15,423 nt of DNA, from NCBI GenBank assembly GCA_042138015.1, contig JBHIVA010000049.1:1-15423 (forward strand). Reading direction: 5' to 3'. The position numbers and the translations under genes were made by a program. The notes under the pieces were generated by a model. The model worked only from the letters and a program-made list of their open reading frames with translations, was not told the DNA's origin and did no database searches. Each line of letters starts with the position of its first letter. Position 1 is the stretch's first letter. This stretch comes from TH1177 sp042138015 (GTDB lineage: Archaea; Thermoproteota; Nitrososphaeria; Nitrososphaerales; Nitrososphaeraceae). Shown piece after piece: positions 6,731-14,400 of this stretch.

Positions 6731-8311
6731 ATGAATAATTCTACTGATAATAATAAAAAAGAAGATAGATTGGATGACAACAATCATAACAATCTTCATG
6801 GGAATTCTGAAGCTAGTTCTAAAGACATGATATCTAAGGATGCGTGGATTTCACTTGCAATATTGAGCTGTATAGGTTTGGTTATTATTTATGGTGAAAC
6901 AATGATTATACCTGCAATTCCCGATTTAGTTAAAGACTTTAATATACAATATAATACCACTGCATGGATACTTACTGGGTATCTAATTGCGGGAGCTGTA
7001 GCTACTCCCATAGCAGGAAAATTATCTGATATTTACGGGAAAAAGAAATTGTTAATAGTAATTATGATTATTTATACAGTAGCAACTTTTTTCGGAATCG
7101 TATCTCAAGATATCTCAACAATGATAATAGTACGTGCCTTTCAAGGAATAGGCATATCTCTATTTCCTATAGCTTTTGCAATAATTCGTGATAAATTTCC
7201 AGAACGTAAACTATCTATCGCTCAGGGAATACTAACATCCATATTTGCAGCCGGAGGAGTAATAGGCCTATCGTTAGGAGCTACCACAATTGAATATTTT
7301 GGGTGGAGGTCAACTTTTATATCTATAACACCTATAGCTTTGATTCTCACTTTAATCATAATGAGATTTCTGTGGGTTAAACATTTAGATATTGAGAATG
7401 TCTTGTCATTACAAAAGAGTATTGATTTCAAAGGCGCAATAGCCTTAACATTTACTATATCATCTTTTTTAATTTCAATAACAATGTTAGGGGATTCTCA
7501 ATTTGGAGACATTAACAATTTTAATGTTAATAATAATACTACAAATTTTATTTTAGTTATGTTATTTTCTCTTCTATCTATCATATCTCTTATTATATTT
7601 ATCATTCTTCAGAAGAGGACACAGAATCCATTAATAGATCTAGATTTACTAAAAGATAGGATACTTCTTCCAACAAATATTTTGTTAATGATTATAGGAA
7701 TTTCTATGTTTATGATTTACCAAACAATATCGTTACTAATACGAAATCCTCCTCCAGCAGGATTTGGAGGAAGTGCTATCGATGCAGCAAATGTTCAACT
7801 TCCTTTTATGATAGTCTCTCTAGTTGTCGCTATAATCTCTGGATTTTTGATATCAAGATTTGGAAATATAAAACCCACAATAATAGGAAGTATTATCGGT
7901 TTTGTTGGTTTTTCAAGTCTTTTTATATATAATTCTACTGAATATGAAATAATAATAAATTTGTCTGTAATCGCAATAGGGTTATCATTAGCTGAGATTG
8001 GTGGTTTTAATATTACGTTAGTTTCCGTATCACCCAAAATAAGCGGAACATCAATGGGTATTACTGTTCTTTTATTTCTGATAGGTATGTCTATTGGTCC
8101 AGCTATATCTGGAATATATCTTGAAACATTTCAATCACCTGTTCTTTTAAATGGAGTTAGTTACTCTTATCCATCTGCTTTTGCTTACGATATGATCTTT
8201 CTTACAGCTGTAGTACTATCATTTGTATTCTTGCTTCTTGCAATAATAACTACAAAGAAAATAATGTCAAGAAATGTAGTTTCCAAATACTTTACATCAA
8301 AATCAAGTTAA
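6731..8311 (+). CDS. MFS drug:H+ antiporter of the DHA2 (14-helix) family
   Basis: A 526-residue membrane transporter, the length expected for DHA2 multidrug exporters. The N-terminal 33 residues are hydrophilic, Asn/Asp-rich and probably cytoplasmic. Helices begin at about residue 40; motif A is GKLSDIYGKKK (96-106) between helices 2 and 3; motif B is RAFQGIG (135-141); the motif C-like stretch is FAAGGVIGLSLGA (172-184), followed by the family phrase YFGWRSTF. The additional pair of helices around residues 234-295 and the NNNT-rich loop (258-272) fit 14 spans. DHA2 proteins export drugs or other hydrophobic or cationic compounds in exchange for protons; the substrate here is unknown. ATG 6731 is preceded by a weak TATA-like element at 6701-6708. 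It stands alone, with about 290-bp gaps on both sides containing only AT-rich sequence. Confidence 0.92.
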   Translation: MNNSTDNNKKEDRLDDNNHNNLHGNSEASSKDMISKDAWISLAILSCIGLVIIYGETMIIPAIPDLVKDFNIQYNTTAWILTGYLIAGAVATPIAGKLSDIYGKKKLLIVIMIIYTVATFFGIVSQDISTMIIVRAFQGIGISLFPIAFAIIRDKFPERKLSIAQGILTSIFAAGGVIGLSLGATTIEYFGWRSTFISITPIALILTLIIMRFLWVKHLDIENVLSLQKSIDFKGAIALTFTISSFLISITMLGDSQFGDINNFNVNNNTTNFILVMLFSLLSIISLIIFIILQKRTQNPLIDLDLLKDRILLPTNILLMIIGISMFMIYQTISLLIRNPPPAGFGGSAIDAANVQLPFMIVSLVVAIISGFLISRFGNIKPTIIGSIIGFVGFSSLFIYNSTEYEIIINLSVIAIGLSLAEIGGFNITLVSVSPKISGTSMGITVLLFLIGMSIGPAISGIYLETFQSPVLLNGVSYSYPSAFAYDMIFLTAVVLSFVFLLLAIITTKKIMSRNVVSKYFTSKSS

Positions 8312-8463
8312 AATTTGTTTATAACCCACTAAATAAATTTACATAATATAACTTTATTTTTATTTTAGTTATGTTATGTTATTTTAGATTATCAGGATAA
8401 TACTATAACAATCAAAAATCCAGCCAATATTACTACGAAAAATAACTAAAATGATTATCGTTT

Positions 8464-8485
8464 AAATTTTAGTTAAATTTTAGTT
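8464..8485. repeat. 11-bp tandem direct repeat
   Basis: AAATTTTAGTT occurs twice without a gap at 8464-8474 and 8475-8485, in the 280-bp gap between the MFS and nuclease genes. Partial copies of the motif TTTTAGTTA also occur near 8360. Low-complexity origin is likely; the rest of this gap holds nothing that I recognise. Confidence 0.6.
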
Positions 8486-8558
8486 GATTTATATCTGGAT
8501 ATATGATTTCAATTAACGTAAATAAAAACATACATCCATTTTCCATAAGATAGAATAA

Positions 8559-8568
8559 TTTAAAAATA
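8559..8568 (+). promoter_or_regulatory. TATA-like element upstream of the nuclease gene
   Basis: TTTAAAAATA is centred about 28 bp before the TTG start at 8592. That spacing would place the transcription start at or next to the start codon, as in leaderless archaeal messages. Confidence 0.4.
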
Positions 8569-8591
8569 GATAAGAGTAATGTAAAAGAAGA

Positions 8592-9338
8592 TTGGATCTA
8601 CCATTTTCTAATAAAGTAAAAATAAAAAATATTGCTATTTTTAGTATAATGCTAATAAGTATAATAGGATATGTTACAATACTCTCATATCTTCCTCTTC
8701 AAGAAATATCTGCGAGATGTCCTGATGGATATCACAAAAGTCCAGGCGGTGATTGCGAAAAGGTTATCAATACAAAAGGAATGCCAAGATGTCCTGATGG
8801 ATATAATAGGAGTCCAGATGGTGATTGCGAAAAAGTAAGCAATGTAGATAGTGTAAAAAATGATAATACTAGTGAAGAAAATATCGGTAATCCATTCAAA
8901 CAAATATTTGGTAACAATGATAATGGTACTGTCAACTTTACAAAATTTAAAGTTACAAATGACTACGACGATAACAATTATGTAGATGATGATATAGAAT
9001 TAGAAGGACAAGTTACCCATGTTGTAGATGGAGATACGTTGGATATTAATGATATAAGAATAAGACTTTCATTAGTAGATACACCTGAACGAGGAGAAGA
9101 TGGATACAAGGAAGCTACAAACTTTGTAAAAGATTTATGTTTGGATAAAAAAGGGGAGGTAGATATTGATAATGGGCAACGTGGAGGGGATAGATATGGA
9201 AGAGAGGTCGGAGTTGTCTACTGTGACGGAATAAATATCAATAAGGAGTTAGTAGAAAATAATTTGGCAAGAATTTACACAGAATTTTGTGATATCTCTG
9301 AGTTTAAAAATGAAAAATGGGCAAAACCATACTGTTGA
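8592..9338 (+). CDS. Secreted or membrane-anchored thermonuclease (SNase-like) with CPDGY repeats
   Basis: A 248-residue protein. A hydrophobic helix at residues 13-34 is a signal peptide or anchor. Two copies of RCPDGYxxSPxGDCEKV follow (42-58 and 66-82, period 24 residues), small Cys-bearing modules seen in exported proteins of this archaeal group. A linker rich in Asn/Asp leads to a staphylococcal nuclease domain (about 138-235). All key residues are present: D146-G147-D148, R158 and D163-TP-E166 in RLSLVDTPE, and R204 in DRYGRE, matching SNase D19/D21, R35, D40, E43 and R87. The domain should therefore be a Ca2+-dependent phosphodiesterase acting outside the membrane. The tail CDISEFKNEKWAKPYC resembles the end of excalibur-like or nuclease C-termini with paired cysteines. 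The start is TTG at 8592 (no ATG before residue 20). Confidence 0.9.
   Translation: MDLPFSNKVKIKNIAIFSIMLISIIGYVTILSYLPLQEISARCPDGYHKSPGGDCEKVINTKGMPRCPDGYNRSPDGDCEKVSNVDSVKNDNTSEENIGNPFKQIFGNNDNGTVNFTKFKVTNDYDDNNYVDDDIELEGQVTHVVDGDTLDINDIRIRLSLVDTPERGEDGYKEATNFVKDLCLDKKGEVDIDNGQRGGDRYGREVGVVYCDGININKELVENNLARIYTEFCDISEFKNEKWAKPYC
8715..8837 (+). repeat. 72-bp-period coding repeat (CPDGYxxSPxGDCEKV)
   Basis: The DNA at 8715-8765 recurs at 8787-8837 with high similarity; both begin AGATGTCCTGATGGATAT. It encodes the two Cys modules of the nuclease and looks like a recent internal duplication, with differences mainly at residues 48-49 against 72-73 and 52 against 76. Confidence 0.85.
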
Positions 9339-9466
9339 TCTATTTAAATTCGTTACTGAGAATATTATATTTATTTGATTCATTTAATTTCCTAATAACT
9401 TAATAATATTATAATACTGATAAATGAAATTCATCTATTAACCCATGAATTATATTTTGATTTATT

Positions 9467-10357
9467 CTATTTAAAAAAATCTGCAATGGATAATTGTTTT
9501 GTCTTTTTATAATCTATATTATCAAATCTTGAATACCTGCCTCTTTCTATGTTCTCTATCGAAGGTTTATAATCTGATATTGGAAATGATAACTTTTCTT
9601 TGATATTCAACATCTCTCCAAACATCTTTGCAGTCATTGGACCAAATCCTGCATAATGATTATTTGCAGATATAATTGCTGTCTTTATTATTGCTTCTGT
9701 GTTCTTTACATTGTTTAAAATATTAGACCACTTTCGCATTTCAAACTTTCTATCTTGTTGTATCTTTCCAAAATCCTTTTCATCAATATTTCTATTACCT
9801 ATCAATCTCAGATATACAAAATCTGTAGTCATAACTGGAGGAGTTACAAGAATATCTTGTTGACTCCAAACAAGACAAAAATCGTTTTGTTTAAAGTAAT
9901 TGAAAGCAAGATCGTTAAACCAACTATGATGTCTTACTTCTATAGCATATCTGTATGAATTATCTAACTGGAATTGAATACGTTTCAGAAAATCTAATCC
10001 TTTTATAATATCGAGCCATGGCGGTAACTGTACCAAAAAAGCAACTACTTTTTTTTGTAATGGTTTCATGACATCGTAAAGTCTATCTAAATTTTCATTG
10101 ATACTTGCTAGTGGTTGTTTATCGTGAGTTATAACTTTTGGAAATTTTACTGTAAACTTAAAAGTATCAGGTGTTCTTCGTCCCCAATTCTGAACCATTA
10201 ATTTAGACGGAATTCTATAAAAAGTAGAATCTATTTCAACAAATTTGAAAATCTCAGCATAATATGAAAGCCAATATTTGTTATCTAGGTCTTCTGGGTA
10301 AAATGGTCCTTTCCATGCATCATAACTCCATCCAGAACAACCAAAATGGATTTCCAA
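9467..10357 (-). CDS. DUF72 (YecE-like) family protein with PIP-box-like C-terminus
   Basis: A 296-residue TIM-barrel-like DUF72 protein, a family found in bacteria and archaea with no settled biochemical function. Seen: GCSGWSYDAWKG (6-17), FYPEDL, VEIDSTFYRIPS (40-51), TPDTFKFTVKFPK, LVQLPPW, AIEVRHHSW, VYLRLIGNR and ANNHYAGFGPMTA, in the family order, so the domain is complete. The last residues are KKTKQLSIADFFK; QLSIADFF fits the PCNA-interacting peptide pattern Q-x-x-h-x-x-F-F exactly, at the extreme C-terminus where such peptides usually sit. This suggests, but does not show, a link to the sliding clamp. The start is TTG at 10357-10355, matching the family N-terminus 'M.I..GCSGWSY'. 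It is probably transcribed alone. Confidence 0.9.
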   Translation of the reverse strand: MEIHFGCSGWSYDAWKGPFYPEDLDNKYWLSYYAEIFKFVEIDSTFYRIPSKLMVQNWGRRTPDTFKFTVKFPKVITHDKQPLASINENLDRLYDVMKPLQKKVVAFLVQLPPWLDIIKGLDFLKRIQFQLDNSYRYAIEVRHHSWFNDLAFNYFKQNDFCLVWSQQDILVTPPVMTTDFVYLRLIGNRNIDEKDFGKIQQDRKFEMRKWSNILNNVKNTEAIIKTAIISANNHYAGFGPMTAKMFGEMLNIKEKLSFPISDYKPSIENIERGRYSRFDNIDYKKTKQLSIADFFK

Positions 10358-10496
10358 TATGTTATATTGTATTCAGATTGCAAAAATCTTTTCGAATAAT
10401 AGTTTGAATAAATAATCATATGATATTTTCTAATAAAATTTACTCTACTATTAATTTGTAGGTGTGATCATGTGCAAATGTAATATCTAAACAACC

Positions 10497-10521
10497 GGGT
10501 AGATCACAGAATAAACTACCC
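10497..10521. other. Small stem-loop downstream of the 109-residue gene
   Basis: GGGTAG (10497-10502) pairs with CTACCC (10516-10521) around a 13-nt loop. It lies 8 bp past the stop codon of the 109-residue gene on the minus strand. No T-run follows, so it is not a typical terminator; an RNA 3'-end hairpin is possible. Confidence 0.35.
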
Positions 10522-10528
10522 TTGTATA

Positions 10529-10858
10529 CTATAGTGTAATTTCTTTTTTTAGTATCTCGGTTATAACGTAAAATCCATCTGCTACCACTTTAGAAGGACC
10601 AGCAGATGCTCCAAAAATAGCATTTTCAGGAAATACTACATCAAAAACATTTGTATGTATTCTGTATTGTTTAGCTGTGGAATTTTTGGTATTTGCTATT
10701 CCCTTTGGATATTTCTCGTCAAATATTTTTTTACCATTTCTCTCCAATATCAGGCTAGTGACATGCTCTTGATCAATTTTAGCAAGTTTACTCAATTCTT
10801 CCGGTGAGGCATGAGGAACCTCTTTTTCATAAAACTCTACAGTTGAGTCATCTAACAA
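10529..10858 (-). CDS. Hypothetical protein (109 aa), unrecognised
   Basis: I do not recognise this family. The protein is acidic to neutral, soluble, with no signal peptide or membrane segment. Notable stretches are VPHASPEELSKLAKIDQEHV near the N-terminus, then SLILERNGKKIFDEKYP, the strand-rich RIHTNVFDVVFPENAIFGAS and DGFYVITEILKK at the end, which looks like a small alpha/beta domain. The start is TTG at 10858-10856, directly after an in-frame TAA, with no nearby ATG. The gene is divergent from the DUF4242 gene (92 bp between starts), so the two may be co-regulated. Codon use and composition do not differ from the neighbours. Coding status is supported mainly by length and amino-acid make-up. 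Confidence 0.6.
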   Translation of the reverse strand: MLDDSTVEFYEKEVPHASPEELSKLAKIDQEHVTSLILERNGKKIFDEKYPKGIANTKNSTAKQYRIHTNVFDVVFPENAIFGASAGPSKVVADGFYVITEILKKEITL

Positions 10859-10921
10859 TTATACAGAGGGATTTAACATCAAAAATTCATCATAAATTAT
10901 TACATAATCCCACAATTGGGA

Positions 10922-10929
10922 TTTATATA
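10922..10929 (+). promoter_or_regulatory. TATA box of the DUF4242 gene
   Basis: TTTATATA is centred about 26 bp upstream of the ATG at 10951, so transcription should begin at the start codon. No ribosome binding site is seen between them. This supports ATG 10951 over the longer open frame that begins at 10804 and overlaps the opposite gene. Confidence 0.6.
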
Positions 10930-10950
10930 TCTGATCCGTTATTTGTCAAT

Positions 10951-11184
10951 ATGCCAAAGTTTATAGACTCGCATCTAAGAACCCAGATCGATGAAAAGGT
11001 TCTACAAACCGCTATAGATGAACCTGTAGATGAGTTTGGTGTTAAAGTCGAAAGATTTTTCTATAATATTGAAGCCGGTGTTATCTTTTGTATATTAGAC
11101 GCACCAAATGAACAAGCAGTCTTTAAACATCATGAAAAATATAAAGTTAAATGCGAAATGATTTATGAAATTAAAGAGATTTGA
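10951..11184 (+). CDS. DUF4242 family protein
   Basis: A 77-residue protein with the DUF4242 pattern: MPKFIDSHLR at the start, VDEFGVKVERFFYNIEAGVIFCILDAPNEQAVFKHHEK in the middle and a final strand. The family forms small ferredoxin-like (dimeric alpha/beta barrel) domains; a Streptomyces member binds nickel, but others are uncharacterised. Conserved residues visible here include D6 and H8 near the N-terminus, F37/F38, and the H55-H56 pair. The open frame continues 49 codons upstream, but that part overlaps the opposite gene and carries the TATA box, so ATG 10951 is preferred. It is followed by a long empty region. Metal binding is a family possibility, not shown here. Confidence 0.8.
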   Translation: MPKFIDSHLRTQIDEKVLQTAIDEPVDEFGVKVERFFYNIEAGVIFCILDAPNEQAVFKHHEKYKVKCEMIYEIKEI

Positions 11185-11792
11185 TATTTATTATTCAGTT
11201 ATATTTTCTTCATTTCTAATATCTTGATAATCAGATCTTAGAAACTAATTAACAGAAATAGATATGATGGATATGATGTTTTAAGATCTTTTCAATAATA
11301 CACATTTGAAATCTAAATTTATTTTTGTCATAATATACAATGGATATTTGCTTACAAATTCTGTTTATTTTAAATTTATCTCATAATTTAGTCAAAATAG
11401 TTATTTTGGTTAAATAGGTTGATTTAACATTTTTAAAAAATTAGTTCATAATCGATTTTTTAAGATTAAGCAGAAATTTTTTTTGAATAGAATAGTATAT
11501 TTTTTCAATATATTTTATTGACAATATATCATCTTTAGAATTCTTAAATCTTTTTTCCGTTTTATATTGTATAAAATCGGCTCTTATCAAAGCATGAAGA
11601 TAAAATAATTTTATTTATGGAACTCCACTTATTTATTTATGATATAATAGGTAAATTTTTTTGATTTTTAAATAATATTACTCAATTTAATATAATCGAT
11701 CTGACTACACTAAAAATTAATAATATTATCTATTTAAATTTTTAACAATCTAAAATTTTTGATTTATATTTACTTTTAGTTTTATAGATTAT
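11185..11792. other. 608-bp AT-rich intergenic region
   Basis: The longest gene-free stretch of the window. It is very AT-rich with many T runs (for example T8 near 11480). I find no reading frame of useful length, no tRNA-like fold and no extended dyad. The last 30 bp form the promoter of the acetyltransferase gene. The length exceeds the other gaps, so a lost gene or an undetected RNA is possible, but nothing in the sequence shows one. Confidence 0.5.
11763..11770 (+). promoter_or_regulatory. TATA box of the acetyltransferase gene
   Basis: TTTATATT is centred about 26 bp upstream of the GTG at 11793. The spacing predicts a leaderless message beginning at or near that GTG; the overlapping ATG at 11791 is out of frame and stops after two codons. 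Confidence 0.5.
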
Positions 11793-12392
11793 GTGTTAAC
11801 AATTAAACCGATAACACTTGAGGGGAAACATATTATTCTACGACCTCCGTCGATTAAAGATGTAGAGGGTCTTATTCTTGCAGCAAAAGATGGGGAAATA
11901 TGGAATAATCGTTTCTCTCAATTTCCAAAACCCAATGAAATTCCCAAATATTTAAAACTAATGTTGAAGCAGAGAAAACAGGGTTTAATTTTACCATTTA
12001 TAACAATAGATAAATCTTCAAATATGATAGTTGGTACCACTCGTTTTCTAAACATTGATTATAATAATCATAGACTTGAAATTGGACATACTTGGATAGC
12101 TGAATCGTGGCGTAAGACATATGTTAACACCGAAGCAAAATTTTTGATGTTACAATACGCGTTTGAAAAACTAGGATGTATAGCTGTAGAAATTCGTACA
12201 GATGTTCTCAATAAAATTTCACGTAGAGCAATCAAACGATTAGGTGCCAAAAAAGACGGGATCTTGCGGTATCATAAGATAATGAAAGATGGAAGAATAA
12301 GAGATACCATTTGTTATAGTATTATAAAACCAGAATGGAACGCGGTTAAAAAAAATCTAATAAAGAAATTGTCCAGATATGATGTTAAATAA
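11793..12392 (+). CDS. GNAT-family N-acetyltransferase (RimJ/RimL type)
   Basis: A 199-residue GNAT protein of the RimJ/RimL-like group that acetylates protein N-termini or small-molecule amines with acetyl-CoA. Seen: the N-terminal LEGKHIILRPPSIKDVEGL (about 9-27), the central strands PFITIDKSSNMIVGTTRFLNID, then HRLEIGHTWIAESWRKTYVNTEAKFLMLQYAFEKL, where the acetyl-CoA pyrophosphate loop sits, and the signature VEIRTDVLNKISRRAIKRLGAKKDGILR (about 132-159). The final strand with ICYSIIKPEW closes the fold, followed by a short basic tail. The length matches the family. The start is GTG at 11793, supported by the TATA spacing. The substrate cannot be named; no neighbour suggests one. Confidence 0.88.
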   Translation: MLTIKPITLEGKHIILRPPSIKDVEGLILAAKDGEIWNNRFSQFPKPNEIPKYLKLMLKQRKQGLILPFITIDKSSNMIVGTTRFLNIDYNNHRLEIGHTWIAESWRKTYVNTEAKFLMLQYAFEKLGCIAVEIRTDVLNKISRRAIKRLGAKKDGILRYHKIMKDGRIRDTICYSIIKPEWNAVKKNLIKKLSRYDVK

Positions 12393-12820
12393 AAAATATG
12401 GACCAAATTTTAATTAACGTTTAATATCTATACAGATATAAAGGTCAGATATCATTTAAATCTATAATAAAACTGTAGTGAATTAATTATTCTCTAATCT
12501 TTTAATTAAGATGTCAAAATTTAAATATATTCTAGCACCTTAGTAAATTAAATTTAGGTAAATAATGAAATAGATGAATATCTATATCAAGCACCTCCAT
12601 ATACTTTAATTATATGTTATAGTTATTCCAATAAAATAGTTAATTTAGTTCAATACTAGCATTCCATAGTTGACAATTCGATTTTCAAAAGAAAATAATG
12701 TATTATTTTTATTAAGGATAAAACCTAGCCGAGCCAAATGATAACCAGGTTTTCAGATGATTGATTTTTGTATAAACTAAATCAGTTCAAGATTAAATAA
12801 TTTATTTATATTTTCCCAGA
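12393..12820. other. 428-bp intergenic region between convergent genes
   Basis: AT-rich spacer between the 3' ends of the acetyltransferase and exported-protein genes. A 7-bp inverted repeat AAAACCT/AGGTTTT (12720-12726 and 12747-12753) could fold in RNA but has no poly-T tail. No coding frame or RNA gene is recognised. Confidence 0.5.
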
Positions 12821-13306
12821 TTAGTAACCTAATTGAACCATTGAATTGTGTACCTTGGTTCCCAATTCTTTAAGAATTTTTCCAAAATGATCCAAAATCT
12901 CTCTAGTGTCATCAGTGATGAGCGTTGAATTATCATTTGCAATAGAAACAAATTCATCGCCTGTATTCATTATAGTCAAAGTTGAATTTTTCAATGCTAT
13001 ATTTGCCTTTTCCAATTCAATTATTCCTTCAGAAATATTTCCATCAATAAAATATTGAGATGCCTGTGATAAATAAGAATCTACTGAATTAAAATCTAGT
13101 CGTAGTTTTATTTCATTTATCAATTGGTCAAAATTTATTTGAATTTCTTTTTGGATGGCATCTTTTCCAGTCTTAAAATCCCTGAGAAGTTGTTTTGGAT
13201 CTGAAGTATCAGTTTGTGCATTTATTGATCCAATGGATATACAAGTACATAAAACAAGAATCATCGATGCGGATAAAGTAAAAAGATTTCCTAATCCCTT
13301 CGACAT
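12821..13306 (-). CDS. Exported helical protein of unknown function
   Basis: A 161-residue protein. Residues 1-30 form a typical signal peptide: a basic start (MSKG), a hydrophobic core (LSASMILVLCTCISIG) and a likely cleavage after INA. The remainder is soluble, rich in Leu, Ile, Asn and Asp, and predicted helical: LLRDFKTGKDAIQKEI, YLSQASQYFIDGNISEGIIELEKANIALK and REILDHFGKILKEL. The phrase with repeated 'A/Y-x-F-x-x-G' resembles helical-hairpin small proteins that appear in secreted thaumarchaeal hypothetical proteins, but I do not recognise a family. ATG 13306-13304 is a good start. A perfect 12-bp palindrome lies 15-26 bp upstream and may overlap the promoter. Confidence 0.7.
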   Translation of the reverse strand: MSKGLGNLFTLSASMILVLCTCISIGSINAQTDTSDPKQLLRDFKTGKDAIQKEIQINFDQLINEIKLRLDFNSVDSYLSQASQYFIDGNISEGIIELEKANIALKNSTLTIMNTGDEFVSIANDNSTLITDDTREILDHFGKILKELGTKVHNSMVQLGY

Positions 13307-13320
13307 GTATTCAGTGATAT

Positions 13321-13332
13321 TATACTAGTATA
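13321..13332. promoter_or_regulatory. Perfect 12-bp palindrome upstream of the exported-protein gene
   Basis: TATACTAGTATA is perfectly self-complementary and lies 15-26 bp upstream of the exported protein's start. It may be the TATA element itself or a repressor site overlapping it. Confidence 0.35.
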
Positions 13333-13509
13333 TAATTATAGCATCTATTATACTTTAAACAAGTTCCAATTTTTTATTTCAAAATCCTTCCTAATAATAT
13401 TATAATGTTATCTTATTTGCAGAACATTACATTCTTCTAGCATAAAAAATTTAAATACAGTTTATTATAAATGCTCAAAAATGTTTTATTACATTGAAAC
13501 TTTATTCTA

Positions 13510-13902
13510 ATGATGACAAAATTTGTTGAAATGGACGAGAAAGTAAAATTCGAATACCAAATTGAAGAGAAAGAAGTGGTTGGTCAAGTCATTCTGATAA
13601 ATAAATTCAATGTAAAACCAGATAAATTAGAACAGTTCTTAATCGATTGGAGAGAAGATGCTAGTCGTTTTAAACAACAACCAGGATTTATTTCGACACA
13701 ATTGCACAAAGGTATTGGCAAGAGTTGTGTATTTATTAATTATGCAGTTTGGGAATCAATAGGTCAATATAAAAATGCAGTTAGTAAATTAGTTTTTAAT
13801 CCTAAAACACAATCAAGACTTTTAAAGTATGACGACGAAAGTTTAGTAATTTCTCCGCATTTGTTTAGAAAGGTTGCTATAAATGGAATATGTGAAGATT
13901 AG
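13510..13902 (+). CDS. ABM-fold (antibiotic biosynthesis monooxygenase-like) protein
   Basis: A 130-residue protein with a dimeric alpha/beta-barrel domain of the ABM type. Seen: VILINKFNVKPDKLEQFLIDWREDASRFKQQPGFISTQL (about 28-66), the family's first strand-helix-strand with the PGF turn, then GKSCVFINYAVWESIGQYKNAVSK (about 72-95) with the characteristic 'Y.W.S...Y..A' helix. About 25 N-terminal and 25 C-terminal residues lie outside the domain. ABM proteins include cofactor-free monooxygenases and haem-degrading enzymes, but many have no known activity; the residues seen do not decide. ATG 13510 was chosen; ATG 13513 is equally possible. It is divergent from the exported protein gene with 203 bp between. 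Confidence 0.82.
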   Translation: MMTKFVEMDEKVKFEYQIEEKEVVGQVILINKFNVKPDKLEQFLIDWREDASRFKQQPGFISTQLHKGIGKSCVFINYAVWESIGQYKNAVSKLVFNPKTQSRLLKYDDESLVISPHLFRKVAINGICED

Positions 13903-14122
13903 ATGGATTATAGATGAGAATTTTGTAAAATAAAATTTCCTTTTTTGAAATAACCTTGATTGAAGTTAATATTTATAGAAATGTCAAATCTTATTTTCTA
14001 TTAAATATCGAAAAATTTTCAATTTAACGAAAGATCCCGTATATATTGCTCAAATGATAACATTCGAATGAAAGTAAAACCATTCTACTTTCTTAATACA
14101 AATTAATATGAAGACAATTGTG

Positions 14123-14332
14123 CTAGGAAACTTTCTGCATGGTGTTCAATTTTCCAAATACCTGACATAGAAAAATACCTGCTATCTCTTTAAAATAAAA
14201 ATCATCAGAATTCATTCCATGGTCTCTTTCGATGTGTTCAGCTCCGTTTGTTAAGAATTCATCTATTGTATTTCCAGAAATTACATAATTACAATCTAAT
14301 CCAGTTTCTCTACACAATAAACTAATTTTCAT
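14123..14332 (-). CDS. DUF1059 family small protein
   Basis: A 69-residue protein with the DUF1059 signature: LCRETGLDCNYVISGNTIDEFL (residues 6-27) with Cys7 and Cys14, then EHIERDHGM (32-40) with two histidines. The spaced Cys/His pattern suggests a metal-binding knuckle, an inference from the residues and not an established activity. The family is widespread and uncharacterised. The tail after residue 45 (FYFKEIAGIFLCQVF) is close to normal family length. ATG 14332-14330 is the start, and the 13-bp dyad of the divergent promoter begins on this codon, so its transcription is probably controlled there. The last seven residues may be extra. Confidence 0.82.
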   Translation of the reverse strand: MKISLLCRETGLDCNYVISGNTIDEFLTNGAEHIERDHGMNSDDFYFKEIAGIFLCQVFGKLNTMQKVS

Positions 14333-14366
14333 TATTAGATAAATAAAGACAGGATTTATCTAATAA
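14332..14366. promoter_or_regulatory. Perfect 13-bp dyad (operator candidate) between DUF1059 and MOSC genes
   Basis: TTATTAGATAAAT (14332-14344) and its exact complement ATTTATCTAATAA (14354-14366) flank a 9-bp spacer AAAGACAGG. The left arm touches the DUF1059 start codon and the right arm abuts the MOSC TATA element, so a bound dimer would cover both promoters. This is the strongest dyad seen in the window. Confidence 0.65.
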
Positions 14367-14367
14367 A

Positions 14368-14375
14368 TTTTATAT
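14368..14375 (+). promoter_or_regulatory. TATA box of the MOSC-moaA operon
   Basis: TTTTATAT is centred about 29 bp upstream of ATG 14401, predicting a leaderless or nearly leaderless message. It abuts the right arm of the dyad. Confidence 0.5.
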
Positions 14376-14400
14376 CTTTTAAAATAAATATATTTTATAT

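Noticed and set aside
8685..8935. Open frames opposite the nuclease gene
   Set aside because: They are shadows of the repeated, compositionally biased coding sequence; the plus-strand frame carries all nuclease motifs.
10804..10950. N-terminal extension of the DUF4242 protein
   Set aside because: It overlaps the opposite gene and includes the TATA box; DUF4242 proteins begin at the MPKFIDSH position.
12720..12753. Terminator hairpin AAAACCT/AGGTTTT
   Set aside because: The stem is only 7 bp with a 20-base loop and no T tail; it is not near either gene end.
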